A DNA stretch of 7,540 bases from JBFXDW01 sp050180745. GTDB lineage: Bacteria; Pseudomonadota; Alphaproteobacteria; UBA9219. Where the stretch lies: NCBI GenBank assembly GCA_050180745.1, contig JBFXDW010000082.1, positions 1 to 7,540 on the forward strand. Reading direction: 5' to 3'. Below the pieces are notes generated by a model. The model saw nothing but the letters and a program-made list of their open reading frames with translations. It searched no databases and had not been told where the DNA came from. How positions within the stretch are numbered: the first letter of the stretch is position 1; each line of letters opens with the position of its first letter. This document shows positions 5,634 to 7,540 of the stretch, one piece after another. Both the position numbers and the translations under genes were made by a program.

Positions 5634-6484
5634 GCCGCTGCCCCCTTCAAAAGAACGTCATTAAAATCCATGCCCTCCGGCGGCAACGCGACGCGCACCT
5701 TCCGGCCTTGCTCGCGCCATAGCAAAGCGGCGTCCTGTGCCGACTTCATTCCCACCGGATCGGCATCGGCGGCGATTATGACGCTGGAAGCCAAGGGCAG
5801 AGGCGGCAAAATAAGATTGCGAATGCCGCCCGCCGACAGCGCGGCCCATGTTGGGATTCCGGTTGCCTGCATCACGCTCAAAGCCGTTTCGATCCCTTCG
5901 CTCGCGGCTAATTCCTCGCCCGCAGGTGCAAGGTGACAGGATAAGCCGCCCACAGGGCCAAGCGTCATTTTAGCAGGGGTCACAGGGGCCTTGGTCTTGC
6001 CGTCGGGCGAAAGGTATGTCCGGTGCAAGGCGTGAATCTTGCCCGTCCAATCCATCGCCGCCGCGAGCATGACGGGCCAATATGAATCGCTTGGCTTGTG
6101 CAGATGACGGGTTAAGCAACGCAAGAACGGGGGAAGAATCTCGATCCCGCGAGCGCGTAAATAGACCTCGACTAACGATCCTTTTGCTGGATGGCTCTCA
6201 CGCCATAGCTTTTCGATAAACACGCGCCCCCTAGCCTCAATTGGGGCTAGGGGGGAACCTTCTGCAAATTTGCGCAAGGTGTTAGACGTTTGAGAGAATG
6301 CTTCAATTGCAGCAGGCTGATTGCCGCGCAAGGCCGCCAACAAATAGGCTTGGCTGCATCCGGCGAAGCAATGATAAAGCTCGCGCCCGTCCTTCACGGT
6401 CACGGCAAGAGCGTTTTTATAACCACAGCAAGGGCAATCGCGCCAGATTGTGCAGCCCACCGCCGCCTTGAATGCCTCACGCAT
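5630..6484 (-). CDS. Primase-like protein with zinc finger and Toprim domain
   Basis: A 284-residue protein. An N-terminal zinc ribbon is formed by C17-P-C-C20 and HCFAGC (C39, C43). A helical middle region (about 80-180) is followed by a Toprim domain with SEGIETAL (195-202, probable catalytic Glu196), DAD (240-242) in IIAADADPVGMKSA, and the trailing GMDFNDVL (271-278). This is the layout of P4-type and plasmid primases, here without a fused helicase; the helicase is the next gene. It should synthesise RNA primers for element replication. The frame is open back to 6649, but that extension is antisense-like and overlaps alpA. ATG 6484 starts the conserved part and gives an 8-nt ATGCGTGA overlap with the alpA stop, so coupling probably compensates for a weak ribosome site. 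Confidence 0.88.
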   Translation of the reverse strand: MREAFKAAVGCTIWRDCPCCGYKNALAVTVKDGRELYHCFAGCSQAYLLAALRGNQPAAIEAFSQTSNTLRKFAEGSPLAPIEARGRVFIEKLWRESHPAKGSLVEVYLRARGIEILPPFLRCLTRHLHKPSDSYWPVMLAAAMDWTGKIHALHRTYLSPDGKTKAPVTPAKMTLGPVGGLSCHLAPAGEELAASEGIETALSVMQATGIPTWAALSAGGIRNLILPPLPLASSVIIAADADPVGMKSAQDAALLWREQGRKVRVALPPEGMDFNDVLLKGAAA

Positions 6485-6674
6485 CTTGGCCACCAGCCAC
6501 TTGCGCTTTTTCTTCGATCCAAGCGTTAACAACGGACTCGCGCCAACCGACGGCACGTGCGCCAAGAGCGAAGGGCTTTGGAAAGCTTCCTTTCTTAATC
6601 CATTCGTAAAGGGTGCTGTTTTTAACGCCAATTCGTTCAAGAACGGCATGTTTTCTTAAGATTTTTTCGGACAT
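6477..6674 (-). CDS. alpA: AlpA-family transcriptional regulator
   Basis: A 65-residue MerR-like winged HTH protein of the AlpA/phage regulatory type. The sequence KHAVLERIGVKNSTLYEWIK (8-27), then GSFPKPFALGARAVGWRESVVNAWI (29-53), contains every conserved feature: R/K-xx-V-xx-x-G-(V/L)-S-x-x-(S/T)-x-Y, the FPKP turn and the V-G-W-R-x-S-E/V-V-xx-W-I helix. In P4-like elements and Gram-negative PICIs, AlpA proteins activate integrase/excision genes or act as excisionases. GGGAG lies 6 nt upstream of the ATG. It is the first gene after a 104-bp A+T-rich gap and starts a run of overlapping replication genes, so a promoter for this module probably lies in that gap. Confidence 0.92.
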   Translation of the reverse strand: MSEKILRKHAVLERIGVKNSTLYEWIKKGSFPKPFALGARAVGWRESVVNAWIEEKAQVAGGQDA

Positions 6675-6778
6675 TTTAGTCTCCCAAAGTTGATTTTTGG
6701 AAGCTAAAAGATGACAAACTACGGTAATATCGCTATTTGGTTTTTCGTAGAAAAAATTGGGCCGCTTCGTTCGATAAA
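6675..6778 (-). promoter_or_regulatory. Probable control region upstream of alpA, with hairpin-like palindrome
   Basis: This A+T-rich gap between the GRPK-protein stop and alpA contains the perfect inverted repeat TTTTTC-GTA-GAAAAA at 6741-6755. Placement ahead of the regulator suggests an operator, perhaps for AlpA itself, or the remains of a terminator. I could not find a -35/-10 pair that I would defend. The ribosome site of alpA (GGGAG) is at the downstream edge. Confidence 0.35.
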
Positions 6779-7354
6779 TTAAGGATTGTCATCCATCAGA
6801 CGCTTAAGTACCGCGCTGCGTTCTTCAGTTACCTTGCGAGAAGGAGGAAAAGCCATTGAAAGAAAGTCACTAAGTTTTCTGCGTTCACGCTCTTTGGAAA
6901 CTTTAATTTCTTTGATGGCTTCATAATAACGTGTTTCAAGCGAGCTTGCCTTCTCTTTCTGATATTCTTCCCCCTTCCTTGTGAGAAATCGGCAAGCATC
7001 AGACAAGCCACAATGCGCCTGCTTTTTCTTTTGTTGAATATCATGGACGAGTTTATTCATTCGATCAGAATCAATGCTTTTTGGTCGACCTCTCTTTTTA
7101 TGTTCCGCAATAACCTGAAACCCTCTCACATGCTTTTCCGCCAGCATGAATATCAGCATGCAAACGTCTTTCGGGCAGGCTAAAAATTCTTCTTCCGAAT
7201 ACGGTAGGCCAAAATATGCAAAAAGAGCAGGTAATTTCTCAAAAGCAACTTTTTCTGGGCTTGTGTTGGCGGTATATAAAGCGGAACGGCTTGAGTTTTG
7301 TTCGCGCATTATTATTGGAGAGGCCAGCACCCCTTTATACCGACTACTTTTCAT
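6779..7354 (-). CDS. Basic 191-residue protein with GRPK motif, unknown function
   Basis: No named family is recognised. Residues about 33-90 are a hydrophobic/acidic region (FEKLPALFAYFGLPYSEEEF, CPKDVCMLIFMLAEKHVRGF). Then KKRGRPKSI (86-94) is an AT-hook-like basic motif. The C-terminal half is highly charged and helical: QQKKKQAHCGLSDACRFLT could be a degenerate helix-turn-helix, and KEIKVSKERERRKLSDFL is lysine/arginine-rich. DNA binding is plausible, for example as a regulator or accessory to excision. The ATG at 7354 overlaps the integrase stop by 11 bp and has AAGGA about 9 nt upstream, so it is cotranscribed with and perhaps coupled to the integrase. It is A+T-rich, unlike the replication genes that follow. 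Confidence 0.75.
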   Translation of the reverse strand: MKSSRYKGVLASPIIMREQNSSRSALYTANTSPEKVAFEKLPALFAYFGLPYSEEEFLACPKDVCMLIFMLAEKHVRGFQVIAEHKKRGRPKSIDSDRMNKLVHDIQQKKKQAHCGLSDACRFLTRKGEEYQKEKASSLETRYYEAIKEIKVSKERERRKLSDFLSMAFPPSRKVTEERSAVLKRLMDDNP

Positions 7355-7540
7355 TGCCCCTTATCCTTTTATTAGCCAAAACGATAACGCAAGGTTCCTC
7401 TTGTCGCGCTTTCTCCAAAAACTCCGCCCAATCCTGCATCATCTTTTTACGTTCCAAAATATATTCCGCCCGATTGTACACGCTTCGGATTTTGTCTCCG
7501 TCTTGGTGAGCAAGCTGCCGCTCGATCACGTCGGGATTTA
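7344..7540 (-). CDS. int: P4-type tyrosine integrase, C-terminal end only (N-terminus beyond right edge)
   Basis: The visible 64 codons read NPDVIERQLAHQDGD, then KIRSVYNRAEYILERKKMMQ and DWAEFLEKA, then a tail ending at 7344. This is the end of the catalytic domain of P4-family tyrosine recombinases. LAH carries the conserved His, and the Tyr of SVYNRAEY is the expected nucleophile. The family usually has about 400 residues, so roughly 1 kb of the gene lies to the right. It would catalyse site-specific integration and excision, typically at the 3' end of a tRNA gene. It is transcribed leftward into the element, as in P4, where the target tRNA lies just upstream of int. Confidence 0.92.
   Translation of the reverse strand, partial: NPDVIERQLAHQDGDKIRSVYNRAEYILERKKMMQDWAEFLEKARQEEPCVIVLANKRIRGNEK

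Noticed and set aside
6485..6649. N-terminal extension of the primase-like protein
   Set aside because: It fully overlaps alpA in another frame, whereas the ATG at 6484 gives a standard 8-nt stop-start overlap and starts just before the zinc ribbon.
1..7540. CRISPR array, toxin-antitoxin pair, retron or other named defence system
   Set aside because: I found no spaced repeat array, reverse transcriptase, or recognisable toxin-antitoxin pair; the HEPN-like motif alone is not enough to call a system.

Overview
The window holds most of a compact integrated mobile element, together with chromosomal flank on its left side. The organism is probably an alphaproteobacterium. That is an inference from resemblance: the element's conserved replication-module protein at 3880-4473 and the small lipoprotein at 2150-2398 look like families I associate with Alphaproteobacteria. 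There is no rRNA or complete tRNA to anchor the assignment. Base composition is mosaic. The replication module is G+C-rich (42 of 60 bases at 4081-4140), while the flank, the cargo genes and the integrase end are A+T-rich (20 of 60 bases at 2521-2580).

Layout from left to right. Positions 1-957 (minus) carry the membrane half of an ABC exporter that runs off the left edge. Positions 1119-1742 (minus) carry an uncharacterised 207-residue protein with an HEPN-like R-x4-H motif. Positions 1743-2149 have no credible gene. They contain the two halves of a tRNA-Ser 3' end (1766-1781 read on minus, 1908-1924 read on plus), short inverted repeats and two direct TACTCACAAT repeats. I read this stretch as the far attachment end of the element. 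Positions 2150-3621 (plus) hold three envelope-directed cargo genes: a small lipoprotein, a two-helix membrane protein and a secreted 313-residue protein. Positions 3587-7540 (minus) are a tightly packed operon. In transcription order it encodes the C-terminus of a P4-type tyrosine integrase (cut by the right edge), a GRPK-containing basic protein, an AlpA-type regulator, a zinc-finger/Toprim primase-like protein, a RepA-like hexameric-helicase-type ATPase, a protein with a TubC-docking-like N-terminus, and a small basic protein that resembles phage small-terminase-position proteins.

How the parts fit together. The integrase would move the element into and out of a tRNA-Ser 3' end. AlpA would control integration/excision or the early operon. 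The primase-like and RepA-like proteins would drive autonomous replication after excision. The last protein might act in DNA recognition or packaging. Several genes are translationally coupled by ATGA or ATGCGTGA overlaps. Integrase, AlpA, primase, helicase and a possible TerS, with no capsid or conjugation genes in view, is the plan of a phage satellite (PICI-like) or small integrative mobilizable element. The three plus-strand genes at the distal end sit where such elements carry accessory cargo. The integrase N-terminus, the intact tRNA and the right attachment site lie beyond the window, so element size and target are not proven here.
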